Origin: Streptomyces sp. NBC_01551
GTDB lineage: Bacteria; Actinomycetota; Actinomycetes; Streptomycetales; Streptomycetaceae
Direction: 5' to 3'
Assembly: GCF_026339935.1 (NCBI RefSeq)
Contig: NZ_JAPEPX010000001.1
Span: 248,001-312,000 of the forward strand
DNA: 64,000 nucleotides
In this document: positions 17,317 through 25,568 of the stretch, piece after piece
Layout: every line of letters begins with the position of its first letter
How positions within the stretch are numbered: the first letter of the stretch is position 1
The notes under the pieces: generated by a model
Seen by the model: only the letters and a program-made list of their open reading frames with translations
What the model was told of the DNA's origin: nothing
The model's database searches: none
Translations under genes and position numbers: made by a program

Positions 17317-18504
17317 ATGTCAGAAACCGTTGCCTTCCCCCAGGACCGGACCTGCCCCTATCACCCCCCGGCCGCCTACGAGCCCCTCCGGGAGGGGCGG
17401 CCCCTCTCCCGGGTCACCCTCTTCGACGGCCGCTCCGTGTGGGTGGTCACCGGCCATCCCGAGGCCCGCGCCCTCCTCTCCGACGGCCGGCTCTCCGCCA
17501 ACCGCCAGAACGCGGCCTTCCCCACTCCCAGCCGACGCTTCCAGGGGCTGCAGAACCGCCGTACCGCCCTCCTCGGCGTGGACGATCCCCAGCACAACAC
17601 CCAGCGCCGGATGCTGATCCCGAGCTTCACCCTGAAGCGGACCGCCGCGCTGCGGCCGCGGATCCAGGAGACCGTGGACCGGCTGATCGACGAGATGGTC
17701 GCCCGGGGCCCGCGCGCCGAGCTGGTGAGCGCCTTCGCCCTGCCGGTGCCGTCGATGGTGATCTGCGCCCTGCTCGGAGTGCCGTACGAGGACCACGAGT
17801 TCTTCGAGGCCCAGTCGAGGCGGCTGCTGCGCGGGCCGGAGGTCGCGGACGTGGAGGACGCCCGTGACCAGATCAACGGCTACCTGGCCGGCCTGATCGC
17901 GCGCAAGCGGACGGACCCGGGCGACGGGCTGCTGGACGAGCTGGTCGCGCAGCGTCTGGAGACGGGCGAGACGGACGTCGAGGAACTCGTCTCGCTCGCC
18001 GCGATCCTGCTCATCGCGGGCCACGAGACCACGGCGAACATGATCTCGCTCGGCACCTTCACCCTGCTGCGGCACCCGGAGCAGCTGGCCGAGCTGCGCG
18101 CGGACCCGGCGCTGATGTCCGAGGCCGTGGAGGAGCTGATGCGCTTCCTGTCGATCGCGGACGGGATGCTCCGGGTGGCCACCGAGGACATCGAGATCGG
18201 CGGGGTGACGATCCGCCCGGACGACGGGGTGGTCTTCTCGACCTCCGTGATCAACCGCGACGGGGCGGTGTTCGAGAACCCCGACGCGCTGGACTGGCAC
18301 CGGCCCACCCGGCACCACCTGGCGTTCGGGTTCGGCATCCACCAGTGCCTGGGCCAGAACCTGGCCCGCGCCGAGATGGAGATCGCGCTGGGCACGCTGT
18401 TCGACAGGCTGCCCGGGCTGCGGCTGGCGGCGGAGCCCGACCTGATCCCGTTCAAGCCCGGGGACACCATCCAGGGCATGGTCGAACTCCCCGTGGCCTG
18501 GTGA
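17317..18504 (+). CDS. Cytochrome P450
   Basis: 395 residues, the usual length for soluble bacterial P450s. The I-helix motif is AGHETT (234-239), the ExxR is Glu273-Arg276, and the haem loop FGFGIHQCLG (337-346) contains the Cys344 ligand. The ATG at 17317 follows GAGG; a start 15 bases earlier is less likely. Its stop overlaps the ferredoxin start (GTGA), so the electron donor is made with it. Together they probably hydroxylate a small molecule. The substrate cannot be told from the sequence; the overall pattern is close to the CYP105 type. Confidence 0.95.
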   Translation: MSETVAFPQDRTCPYHPPAAYEPLREGRPLSRVTLFDGRSVWVVTGHPEARALLSDGRLSANRQNAAFPTPSRRFQGLQNRRTALLGVDDPQHNTQRRMLIPSFTLKRTAALRPRIQETVDRLIDEMVARGPRAELVSAFALPVPSMVICALLGVPYEDHEFFEAQSRRLLRGPEVADVEDARDQINGYLAGLIARKRTDPGDGLLDELVAQRLETGETDVEELVSLAAILLIAGHETTANMISLGTFTLLRHPEQLAELRADPALMSEAVEELMRFLSIADGMLRVATEDIEIGGVTIRPDDGVVFSTSVINRDGAVFENPDALDWHRPTRHHLAFGFGIHQCLGQNLARAEMEIALGTLFDRLPGLRLAAEPDLIPFKPGDTIQGMVELPVAW

Positions 18505-18704
18505 GCGGCGTGCGGATCTCGATCGACACGGGCGTCTGCATCGGCGCGGGGCAGTGCGCGCTGACCGCGCCCGAGGTGTTCACCCAGGACGACGACGGGT
18601 TCAGCGAGCTGGTGCCGGGGCGCGAGGACGGCCGCGGCAGCGCCCTGGTCCGGGAGGCGGCCCGGGCCTGCCCGGTCGCCGCCATCTCCGTACGGGACGC
18701 GTGA
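18501..18704 (+). CDS. [3Fe-4S] ferredoxin, P450 partner
   Basis: 67 residues from a GTG start that overlaps the P450 stop by 4 bases. Three Cys in the order VCIGAGQC and ARACPV are present, with Ala where a fourth cluster Cys would be, as in [3Fe-4S] ferredoxins that feed actinobacterial P450s. It should pass electrons from a ferredoxin reductase encoded elsewhere; no reductase gene is in the window. Confidence 0.93.
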   Translation: MSGVRISIDTGVCIGAGQCALTAPEVFTQDDDGFSELVPGREDGRGSALVREAARACPVAAISVRDA

Positions 18705-18749
18705 CGCACGGGACGCGTGACGCCGGAGCCTGACGCCCGCCCGCCGGGC

Positions 18750-19751
18750 TCAGCGCCCCAGCAGCGCGACCGCCTCGCGCTCCAGGGCCACGGAGCGGTC
18801 CACCTCTTCGGCGCACGCGTCGAAGAGGGCCCGCCGCGCGGCCGCGTCGGCGTCCGGCGCGGCCGTACGGGCCAGCTCGGCCAGGCTCGACCAGTGGCGG
18901 CCGGATTCCCGGAAGAGCCCGGCCGCCTCCGGCCGTCCGGCGAGGTCGAGGAAGTCGGCGTACAGCGGCCGCGTGGCGCCGGGGGCCGTCCACTCCCGCT
19001 CCAGGCAGGCGTGGAGCCGGCCGGTGCCCGCCGCGAAGGCCTCCGGGGTACCGAAGCGGCGTTCCCAGCCGGTCTTGGTGCGGGTGTCGCGCAGCTGGGC
19101 GGCGAACTTCTCCATGCCGGAGAAGCCGAAGTTGACGTCGAACTGGTTGCCCAGCACGGGTCCGGTCATGCGGGTGACGGTGGCGGCGACGGCCCCGTCG
19201 ACGTCCGGCCCGGCGGTGGCGCGCCCCGTCGGCACGACCATCTGGTGGCGGCCCTGGCGGTGCCCGGACCAGGCGGCGCCGAACTCCTCCCGGTCGATCC
19301 GGTACGGGGTGGCGGCGCCGTCCTCGATGTAGAGGGCGTCGCCCTCGTACCCGGCCACGACCACGGTGTACGGGTCGGCGCCGGCCATCTCGGGGCTGAC
19401 GGCGGCGCCGTGCCAGGGCAGTGCGGACTTGTCGACGGTACAGAACACCGGCCACCCCGCGTCGAGCGCGGCGCAGACCCGGCCCCAGCGGGGCTTGGTG
19501 CTGCGGGTGGCCTCGTAGGGGACGTTCAGGCGGCCGAGGGCCACTTGTACCCAGGGTTCGGGGTGGGCCTGGGCGACGATCGTCGCGATCGGCGGCCGGC
19601 CCGTGTACTCGAAGACGAAGTACATGAATCCGATGCCGCCCGCGAGACCCGCGACCAGCACCTCGTCGTGCTCGCTGCCGAGCGCGTGGCGGATCAGGGA
19701 GCTCTCACGGTGGCGTCCGGTACCGAAGTCCTCATACACGAGCACGGTCAT
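18750..19751 (-). CDS. BtrH-like / DUF4872-type protein
   Basis: 333 residues. The N-terminal half (ESSLIRHALG, LVAGLAGGIGFMYFVFEY, then GRPPIATIVA) has the layout of BtrH N-terminal domains, papain-like acyltransferase folds found in natural-product loci and stand-alone genes. WPVFCTVDKSALPWH and DPYTVVVAGYEGDALYIEDG fit the later strands. The position where these proteins often have a Cys before the first helix reads RHRESS, so the catalytic Cys may be absent. The helical C-terminus resembles DUF4872. It is convergent with the ferredoxin gene and divergent from the DUF1304 gene. Function unknown. Confidence 0.65.
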   Translation of the reverse strand: MTVLVYEDFGTGRHRESSLIRHALGSEHDEVLVAGLAGGIGFMYFVFEYTGRPPIATIVAQAHPEPWVQVALGRLNVPYEATRSTKPRWGRVCAALDAGWPVFCTVDKSALPWHGAAVSPEMAGADPYTVVVAGYEGDALYIEDGAATPYRIDREEFGAAWSGHRQGRHQMVVPTGRATAGPDVDGAVAATVTRMTGPVLGNQFDVNFGFSGMEKFAAQLRDTRTKTGWERRFGTPEAFAAGTGRLHACLEREWTAPGATRPLYADFLDLAGRPEAAGLFRESGRHWSSLAELARTAAPDADAAARRALFDACAEEVDRSVALEREAVALLGR

Positions 19752-19784
19752 GCCGCCACCCTAGCCGGGCTCGGCAGCGCCTCG

Positions 19785-19818
19785 ACTTCCTGGACAACTG
19801 TCCAGGAAGTGCTACCTT
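19785..19818 (+). promoter_or_regulatory. Promoter with overlapping TetR-type operator
   Basis: A perfect palindrome with 12-bp arms (ACTTCCTGGACA / TGTCCAGGAAGT) and a 2-base spacer occupies 19785-19810. It contains a -35-like TGGACA (19791-19796), 16 bases before a -10-like TACCTT (19813-19818). The transcript would carry the DUF1304 gene and the TetR-family gene, so the palindrome is probably the operator for that regulator. It may also act on the divergent BtrH-like gene. Confidence 0.75.
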
Positions 19819-19862
19819 GAACCGGCGCGCAGCCGCGCACACCTCACAGAGTGGAGACAGCC

Positions 19863-20216
19863 GTGCACACGGTCGCCCAGGTCCTCATCGGCATAGTCGC
19901 CGCGCTCCACGCGTACTTCCTGGTGCTGGAGATGTTCCTGTGGCAACGGCCGCCCGGCCGCGCGCTGTCCGGGTTCGACGCGGACACCGCCCGCCTCACC
20001 GCGCCGCTCGCCGCAAACCAGGGCCTCTACAACGGGTTCCTGGCCGCCGGTCTGGTCTGGTCGCTGGTCATCGACTCGCTCGCGACGCAGGTCTTCTTCC
20101 TCGTCTGCGTGATCGTCGCCGGGCTCTACGGGGCCGCCACCGCGAACCGGCGGATCCTGATCGCCCAGGCCCTGCCCGGAGCGCTCGCCCTGGGCGCGGC
20201 GCTGCCGGCCGCGTGA
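19863..20216 (+). CDS. DUF1304-type membrane protein
   Basis: 117 residues with four hydrophobic helices. It begins VAQVLIGIVAALHAYFLVLEMFLW and carries ANQGLYNGFLAAGL, the characteristic segment of DUF1304 integral membrane proteins. GGAG precedes the GTG at 19863, chosen over a GTG 12 bases earlier. It is the first gene of a two-gene operon with a TetR-family regulator, overlapping it by 4 bases. DUF1304 function is unknown; linkage to a TetR regulator suggests induction by a small molecule. Confidence 0.85.
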   Translation: MHTVAQVLIGIVAALHAYFLVLEMFLWQRPPGRALSGFDADTARLTAPLAANQGLYNGFLAAGLVWSLVIDSLATQVFFLVCVIVAGLYGAATANRRILIAQALPGALALGAALPAA

Positions 20217-20779
20217 GCCCCGAGGACCCGCGCACCGCCCGTACGAAGGCCCGGCTGCGCGAGAGCCTGTTCGCGGAGTGCGCGGACCGCCCGCTCGGCG
20301 AGGTCAGCGTCTCGGCGGTGGTCCGCCGGGCCGGGGTCGGCCGCGCCACGTTCTACCTGCACTACGAGGACCTGACCGCGCTCGCGGTGGACGCGTGCGC
20401 CGAGGTGGTGCACGCGGCGGTCGACGCCCTGCACGCCTGGCAGACGGAGCCCGCCGCGCCGCCCCCGGCCCGGCCCCCGGCGGCGCTGGCCGGCTTCCTC
20501 GCGGGCGTCGCCGGGCACGGCGCCCTGTACCGCACCCTGCTCCTGCCGGGCGGCGGCGGCCCGCTGGGCGAGCGCCTGCACCGGGAGCTGCGGGCCCGCT
20601 CCCGCGCCGAGCGGGCGGCGGTGGGCGCACCGCACCCCGATCTCGTCGCGTCGGCCGTGGCCGCGGCCTTCACCGGCGTCCTCGCGGACTGGCTGCACGA
20701 GCGGATCCCGGTGGCGGACCCCGAGGAACTCGCGGACCTGGTCTGGCGGCTCCTGAAGGCCCTGCACCGCGCGGTGTGA
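20213..20779 (+). CDS. TetR-family regulator
   Basis: 188 residues. The N-terminal helix-turn-helix reads LGEVSVSAVVRRAGVGRATFYLHYEDLTAL, classic for TetR proteins. The rest is a helical ligand-binding domain with a Pro/Ala-rich loop near residue 85. The GTG start overlaps the preceding stop. The palindrome at 19785-19810 is the likely target, giving autorepression relieved by an unknown ligand. Confidence 0.92.
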   Translation: MSPEDPRTARTKARLRESLFAECADRPLGEVSVSAVVRRAGVGRATFYLHYEDLTALAVDACAEVVHAAVDALHAWQTEPAAPPPARPPAALAGFLAGVAGHGALYRTLLLPGGGGPLGERLHRELRARSRAERAAVGAPHPDLVASAVAAAFTGVLADWLHERIPVADPEELADLVWRLLKALHRAV

Positions 20780-20819
20780 GCGCCGGTTCGGCCGCTCGGG
20801 CCCGGCCGTCGCGGCATGG

Positions 20820-20853
20820 GTGAGCCCCGCCGGGCCGACCCGGCGGGGCTCAC
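20820..20853. terminator. Bidirectional terminator
   Basis: A perfect 15-bp stem (GTGAGCCCCGCCGGG and its complement) closes on the 4-base loop CCGA. It lies between the convergent TetR and cold-shock genes and can serve both. Confidence 0.85.
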
Positions 20854-20880
20854 CTCACGGGCGGTACTCGTGAAACGCCG

Positions 20881-21087
20881 TCAGGAGAGGCCGACCACCC
20901 GCTCCGCCTGGGGACCCTTGGGGCCCTGGGTGACGTCGTACTCGACCTTCTGGCCTTCCGCCAGCTCCTTGAAGCCGGTGGTCTGGATGGCGGAGAAGTG
21001 CACGAACACGTCCGGGCCGCCGTCGTCCTGCTGGATGAAGCCGAAGCCCTTTTCCGCGTTGAACCACTTCACGATGCCTGTTGCCAT
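20881..21087 (-). CDS. CspA-family cold-shock protein
   Basis: 68 residues. Both RNA-binding motifs are present: KGFGFI (RNP1) and VFVHFSAI (RNP2), in the OB-fold order [18 protein letters not shown]. Actinobacterial genomes carry several such proteins, acting as single-stranded RNA/DNA chaperones, many of them not cold-induced. AGAAGGA lies upstream of the ATG. The nearby DEAD-box helicase is a common functional partner in RNA unfolding, though on the other strand. Confidence 0.97.
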   Translation of the reverse strand: MATGIVKWFNAEKGFGFIQQDDGGPDVFVHFSAIQTTGFKELAEGQKVEYDVTQGPKGPQAERVVGLS

Positions 21088-21154
21088 CAGTACTGATCCT
21101 TCTCAACGTTCCACTGCGGGCCGCACACGCGGCCGTCTCGATAGTGCCCGGGTG

Positions 21155-21538
21155 TCACCCCCGCCACACCCCGGGCGCGGCCAACGGGGGGTTCTCGAAC
21201 TTACGGTCGCCCCGTACGCGATTCGGGGGGCGGCGGCGTCGGGAGGGCGCGGCACGGCAGCCCAGGCAGTGCTCGTGGCCGGTGCGGGCGGCCGCGTCCC
21301 GGGTGCGCCAGTCCCACTCGGACGCCGGTCGGGGGCCGCTCGGCTTGCCCCAGCCGGCGAGGTGCAGCAGCCAGGTGACGAGCCCGGCGACGGCGACCAG
21401 GGCGAGGCCGAGCCAGATGCCCGGCGTCCAGGCCGCACACACGGCGAGACCGGTTCCGGTGCAGCCCAGCAGGGCGAGGATGGTTCCGGACCAGCCGGCC
21501 ACGGTGTGGCCGAGGTCGACATGGCCGTGCGCGCTCAT
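21155..21538 (-). CDS. Small membrane protein with Cys-containing tail
   Basis: 127 residues. Two hydrophobic helices (about residues 14-34 and 41-62) follow an N-terminal HGHVDLGHTVAGW. The tail is soluble, with EHCLGCRAAPSRRRR as a basic CxxC stretch. The first part resembles small actinobacterial membrane proteins of unknown function that start with an HG-containing motif. The C-terminal 25 residues look poorly conserved, but no earlier stop exists. It is divergent from the MarR-family gene. Confidence 0.6.
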   Translation of the reverse strand: MSAHGHVDLGHTVAGWSGTILALLGCTGTGLAVCAAWTPGIWLGLALVAVAGLVTWLLHLAGWGKPSGPRPASEWDWRTRDAAARTGHEHCLGCRAAPSRRRRPPNRVRGDRKFENPPLAAPGVWRG

Positions 21539-21598
21539 ACGTTCTCCCTGGAAGGGCGGGCAGCAGTAGGCTCGGAGCAGGATCTTTTATCTCACGAG

Positions 21599-21611
21599 CT
21601 AAGTAACTTAG
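21599..21611 (+). promoter_or_regulatory. Probable MarR operator
   Basis: CTAAGT-A-ACTTAG is a perfect palindrome with 6-bp arms and a 1-base centre, in an unusually AT-rich stretch. It sits 18 bases before the GTG of the MarR-family gene. GCTAAG recurs at 21614-21619. Binding here would block transcription or initiation of the regulator, and perhaps affect the divergent small membrane protein. Confidence 0.6.
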
Positions 21612-21629
21612 ATGCTAAGGAGTATCGGC

Positions 21630-22124
21630 GTGCAGGGCAAGTCCCGCCCCCCGGCCACGGCCGCGGAGGCGATTTCGCGCATGGACCAGTACGTGGCCCT
21701 GGGCCTCATCGGCCAGCAGGAGGTGGCGCAGCTGCTCGGGCTGAACGTCACGGACCTGACCTGCCTGGGCCACATCCTGGGCGCCGGGGACACCCCGCTC
21801 GCCGCCGGCGACCTCGCCGGGCTGACCAACCTCACCACCGGGGCCGTCACCGGCGTTCTCAACCGCCTGGAACGGGCCGGGTACGCGCACCGGCAGCCGG
21901 ACCCGGCCGACCGGCGACGCGTCCGGGTGGTGGCCGACCCGGCCGCAGCCGCCCGGCTCGTCGCCGTGTACGAGCCCTTCTACGCCCGGCTCGGCGCCGT
22001 GTTCGCCGAGTACTCCCCCGAGGAGGTCGCCGTCATCGCCGACTGGTTCGGGCGGGCGACGGTCGAGATCCGGGCCCATCTGGCCCAGGTCCGGACCGGG
22101 GAGCTGGGATCCGTCGCCCCGTAG
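21630..22124 (+). CDS. MarR-family regulator
   Basis: 164 residues. The winged-helix region includes AAGDLAGLTNLTTGAVTGVLNRLERAGYAHRQPDPADRRRVRVV, a clear MarR recognition helix and wing. The GTG at 21630 is preferred because AAGGAG lies 8 bases before it; the in-frame ATG at 21612 has no ribosome-binding site and lies one base after the palindrome. The gene is followed by the large hairpin before the helicase gene. No efflux pump is next to it, so its target is uncertain beyond probable autoregulation. Confidence 0.9.
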   Translation: MQGKSRPPATAAEAISRMDQYVALGLIGQQEVAQLLGLNVTDLTCLGHILGAGDTPLAAGDLAGLTNLTTGAVTGVLNRLERAGYAHRQPDPADRRRVRVVADPAAAARLVAVYEPFYARLGAVFAEYSPEEVAVIADWFGRATVEIRAHLAQVRTGELGSVAP

Positions 22125-22184
22125 GCACCGTCGCCGACTGGTAAAATGGCCGGGAAACTTGAAGCGCGGGGCGCATTCGCCCGG

Positions 22185-22265
22185 TGCGGACACGCACGAC
22201 GAGCCGGGGCCCGTACCGAAGGGGTACGGGCCCCGGCTCGTCGCCGTTCACCACCCGTGTCCGCA
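22185..22265 (+). promoter_or_regulatory. Large two-part hairpin before the DEAD-box gene
   Basis: A perfect 21-bp stem (22197-22217 with 22223-22243) closes on the 5-base loop GAAGG. It is enclosed by a 10-bp outer stem, TGCGGACACG (22185-22194) with its complement (22256-22265). It lies after the MarR stop and 33 bases before the helicase ATG. It may be the terminator of the MarR gene, or a structured 5' leader that makes helicase expression depend on RNA unfolding. Confidence 0.8.
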
Positions 22266-22298
22266 TTCCGCGTGTGCACTCCTCACGGAAGGTTCTGC

Positions 22299-23798
22299 AT
22301 GAAGAACCCGTCACCTCATGGGCGTTTCGGCATCAAGGCCGGAGCGAAGGCAGGCACCAAGCCGGGCGCCAAGGGCTCCGGCAAGGCCCCCCGGACCCTC
22401 GGGCCGCAGGGCGAGTTCGCGATGCCCGCGACCGTCACCCCGGCGCTGCCGCCGGTGGCGGCCTTCGAGGAGCTCGGCCTGCCCCCAGAGCTGGTGACGA
22501 CGATGACCGGCCTGGGGGTGAAGGAGCCGTTCCCCATCCAGGCGGCGACGCTCCCCAACTCCCTCGCGGGCCGGGACATCCTCGGGCGCGGCCGGACCGG
22601 TTCCGGAAAGACCCTCGCCTTCGGGCTGGCCCTGCTGGCGCGTACGGCCGGGCAGAAGGCCGACCCGAAGCGGCCGCTCGCGCTGGTCCTCGTACCGACG
22701 CGCGAGCTGGCGCAGCAGGTGACCGAGGCGCTGGCCCCGTACGCCGAGGCCCTGGAGCTGCGGCTGGCCACGGTCGTCGGCGGGCTGTCGATCGGCCGCC
22801 AGTCGGGCGCGCTGCGCACCGGCGCCGAGGTCGTCGTGGCCACGCCCGGGCGTCTGAGCGACCTGGTCGGGCGGCGTGACGTCCACCTGGAGCGCGTGAA
22901 GATCACCGTCCTCGACGAGGCCGACCAGATGTGCGACCTGGGCTTCATGCCGCAGGTCACCGAGATCCTGGACCAGGTCCACCACGCCGGGCAGCGGATG
23001 CTCTTCTCGGCGACCCTGGACCGCAACGTGGACCAGCTGGTGCGCCGGTACCTGAAGGACCCGGTCTCGCACTCGGTGGACCCGCAGTCGGCGACGGTGT
23101 CCACGATGGACCACCACGTGCTGCACATCCACGCGGCCGACAAGTACTCGGCGGCGACCGAGATCGCGGCGCGCGAGGGCCGGGTGCTGATGTTCCTGGA
23201 CACCAAGCACGGCGTCGACCAGTTCGTGAAGCACCTGCGGGCCATGGGCGTACGGGCGGAGGGGCTCCACAGCGGCAAGTCGCAGCCGCAGCGCACGCGC
23301 ACGCTCGCGCAGTTCAAGACCGGGGCCGTCACGGTCCTGGTCGCCACCAACGTGGCCGCGCGCGGCATCCACGTCGACGACCTCGACCTCGTGGTCAACG
23401 TGGACCCGCCGGCCGACAGCAAGGACTACCTGCACCGGGGCGGCCGTACCGCCCGGGCCGGCGAGTCCGGCAAGGTCGTCACCCTGGTCACCCCGAACCA
23501 GCGCCGCGACATGGTCCGCCTGATGTCCGACGCGCGGATCCGGCCGACCATCACGCAGGTGCGCTCCGGCGAGGCCGCCCTGAGCCGGATCACCGGCGCG
23601 AAGGCCCCGTCCGGGGTGCCGTTGGCGGGCGCCGCGCCGACCGACGCCAAGGGCCGTCCGTCGGGCTCCGACCTCGGGTTCCGGGGCATCGGGACCCGCC
23701 CCGGGCGGCCCGGCAAGGGCAAGGAGTCCCGTAAGACCATCGAGGCGCGGCAGGCGGCCGAGGCCCGCCGCGCGGCCCGGGTCCGCAAGGGACTCTGA
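22299..23798 (+). CDS. DEAD-box RNA helicase
   Basis: 499 residues. All core motifs are present: FPIQAATLP (Q motif), GRTGSGKT, PTRELAQQ, TPGR, DEAD, SAT, then ATNVAARGIHV and HRGGRTARAG in the second RecA domain. The N-terminal 45 residues and the C-terminal 50 are Gly/Lys/Arg-rich and probably bind RNA. The ATG at 22299 follows GGAAGG; the frame is open further up, but only through the hairpin. It likely remodels rRNA or mRNA. Confidence 0.95.
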   Translation: MKNPSPHGRFGIKAGAKAGTKPGAKGSGKAPRTLGPQGEFAMPATVTPALPPVAAFEELGLPPELVTTMTGLGVKEPFPIQAATLPNSLAGRDILGRGRTGSGKTLAFGLALLARTAGQKADPKRPLALVLVPTRELAQQVTEALAPYAEALELRLATVVGGLSIGRQSGALRTGAEVVVATPGRLSDLVGRRDVHLERVKITVLDEADQMCDLGFMPQVTEILDQVHHAGQRMLFSATLDRNVDQLVRRYLKDPVSHSVDPQSATVSTMDHHVLHIHAADKYSAATEIAAREGRVLMFLDTKHGVDQFVKHLRAMGVRAEGLHSGKSQPQRTRTLAQFKTGAVTVLVATNVAARGIHVDDLDLVVNVDPPADSKDYLHRGGRTARAGESGKVVTLVTPNQRRDMVRLMSDARIRPTITQVRSGEAALSRITGAKAPSGVPLAGAAPTDAKGRPSGSDLGFRGIGTRPGRPGKGKESRKTIEARQAAEARRAARVRKGL

Positions 23799-23825
23799 CC
23801 CCGCCGGTCCGGGGATGCCCCGACG

Positions 23826-23861
23826 ACGGCGTCGGCCCCCGGAGACGGGGGCCGACGCCGT
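23826..23861. terminator. Bidirectional terminator
   Basis: A perfect 16-bp stem (ACGGCGTCGGCCCCCG and complement) with a GAGA tetraloop is followed by TTT on the plus strand. It lies between the convergent helicase and methyltransferase genes. Confidence 0.9.
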
Positions 23862-23879
23862 TTCGGCGTTCGGGCGCGG

Positions 23880-24833
23880 TCAGCGGCGGCGCTTGCGCCG
23901 CACCACGATCGCGCGGGTGACGATCGGCGGGAGCAGGTCCTTGGCCAGCTTGCGCCAGCCCGCCGCCGGCCTGCGCGGCGGGGCGGGCGCCGCCGTACGG
24001 GCGGGCGCCGCGGCACGCTCGGGTGCCGGGGCCGGGACGGCGGCCTCGGGAGCGGGGCGCAGCGGCTTCGGAGCCGGCGGCGCGACGAGGCCCTTGTCGC
24101 CGATGCGGACCAGCGGGCGCTCCGCCACCGTCTCCACGCCGTGCCAGACGCCCTCGAGCCCTTCCAGCCAGCCGCGCAGCTCCTTCTGGAGGGGCTCCGG
24201 GTCGTCCCAGGTCGCGTACAGCTTGTTCGGCGAGATGCAGATGACCCGCAGGTCGCCGGAGGCCACCGCGCCCCAGACCGCGGCGGCGACGCCCGGGCAG
24301 TGCGCGGCGCGGTAGTCGTCGAAGACCACGACGGCGCCCGGGGCGGCGAGCAGGCGCGAGGAGGCGACGTCCTCGACGACGTGCTCGTAGAGGTGCGAGG
24401 CGTCGATGTGCACGAAGCGGCAGCTGTCGGCGCGCACCTTGCCGGTGACCACGGAGGTCGGGGCCTGGATGACCGTCGGCAGCTCCTCGTGGAACGCCGT
24501 GTAGTTCGCCTCGAAGGCGCGACGGGTGAGGGTGGAGTACGAGCCCTGCATCTCGGCGAGGTTCGCGTCGTCCGGCGCGGGCGAGTCGAAGAGGTCGCAG
24601 ACGGTGAACTCCTCGCCGTCACGCAGGTACCGGCCGAGGAAGATCGCGCTCTTCCCCATGTAGACGCCGAGCTCCAGGATGTCGCCCCGCTGGTCCGCGT
24701 CACGGTTCTGGCGGGTCAGGAACCAGTCGAAGAGCGCCTGGTCGTACGCCGAGAACCAGCCCTTCACCTGGCCGAACGCCGTGGGCACCGGCGGGGCGGG
24801 GGTGGTGGCGGACATGGGTGAAGCCTGCGACAC
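23880..24833 (-). CDS. Class I SAM-dependent methyltransferase
   Basis: 317 residues. The SAM-binding start reads ILELGVYMGKSAIFLGRYL, then an acidic turn VCDLFDSP, and later FVHIDASHLYEHVVEDV and VVFDDYRAAHCPGV, fitting the TylF/Methyltransf_24 group. The last 75 residues are an Ala/Pro-rich linker ending in VRRKRRR, atypical for the family. The GTG at 24833 is chosen for the GAGGAGG before it; an ATG 18 bases downstream is possible. It could methylate a sugar or secondary metabolite, but no pathway genes are adjacent. Confidence 0.85.
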   Translation of the reverse strand: MSQASPMSATTPAPPVPTAFGQVKGWFSAYDQALFDWFLTRQNRDADQRGDILELGVYMGKSAIFLGRYLRDGEEFTVCDLFDSPAPDDANLAEMQGSYSTLTRRAFEANYTAFHEELPTVIQAPTSVVTGKVRADSCRFVHIDASHLYEHVVEDVASSRLLAAPGAVVVFDDYRAAHCPGVAAAVWGAVASGDLRVICISPNKLYATWDDPEPLQKELRGWLEGLEGVWHGVETVAERPLVRIGDKGLVAPPAPKPLRPAPEAAVPAPAPERAAAPARTAAPAPPRRPAAGWRKLAKDLLPPIVTRAIVVRRKRRR

Positions 24834-25034
24834 GGAGAGTCCTCCTCTAGCGGAGTGGCATCGGACAACACTGATCACCGGCCGGGTACGCAGACCATAG
24901 ACCCCCGAATGGGCGCATGACCCGGTTCTTCGGCGCCGGGTACGGAATGACACTCACCGTTCCGCCGGGGGACACCTGCCCGAAGCTCCGGCGTCCGCCG
25001 GAGGTCAGGAACCGCTCGGGGCGCGGCGCTCCCC

Positions 25035-25568
25035 TCAGCCCGCGGTGCGCCGGAGCAGCCGCTGGGCGGCGGCGTTGCGGACGCGGCGGGTGCGGCCGGC
25101 CTCTGCGAGCAGGCCGAGGGCCTCGTACGAGGTCAGCAGGGTGACGGCGGTCCGCTGGCACCAGTCCGAGGCGGCCGAGAGCTCGGCGACGGACCAGGGC
25201 TCCCCCTGGTTGATCGACTTCAGCAGGGTCCACTCGCGGAGCCTGCGTACGGGGAACGCGCGCCCTCCGAGGACGCCGCCCATGGCACCGGCCCAGCCGG
25301 GGAACCGCTCGTCGGCCAGCAGCTGAGCGGCCCGGCGGTCCATGTGGGTGACCACGGCGCTCTCGGCCATCACCGTGTCGGGGTCGCGCAGTACGGCGGC
25401 CACCCGCTCGGCCTCGGCGGCCTCGTCGGGGGCGGCGGCCAGGGAGTCGAGGTGCCGGGCGTAGCGCCAGTGCTCGGGCGGGACCGTCCCCTCGGGCGCG
25501 GACGTCTCCTCGGCCGGCCGCACCGGGTCGCCGCCTCCCGCGCGTATCTGGTTCTCAGCTGTCGCCAT
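25035..25568 (-). CDS. Unknown protein with winged-helix-like C-terminus
   Basis: 177 residues. The C-terminal 70 residues (EWTLLKSINQGEPWSVAELSAASDWCQRTAVTLLTSYEALGLL) look like a winged helix, but no name can be given. The N-terminus is acidic and Ala-rich. The ATG at 25568 is preceded by a GGAATGGGA tract. It lies between a methyltransferase and an SRPBCC-type gene on the same strand, with gaps of about 95 and 200 bases, so co-transcription is uncertain. Confidence 0.6.
   Translation of the reverse strand: MATAENQIRAGGGDPVRPAEETSAPEGTVPPEHWRYARHLDSLAAAPDEAAEAERVAAVLRDPDTVMAESAVVTHMDRRAAQLLADERFPGWAGAMGGVLGGRAFPVRRLREWTLLKSINQGEPWSVAELSAASDWCQRTAVTLLTSYEALGLLAEAGRTRRVRNAAAQRLLRRTAG

Noticed and set aside
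16878..19751. P450, ferredoxin and BtrH-like genes as a natural-product cluster
   Set aside because: No core biosynthetic enzyme is present and the BtrH-like gene is on the opposite strand; the P450-ferredoxin pair alone does not define a cluster.
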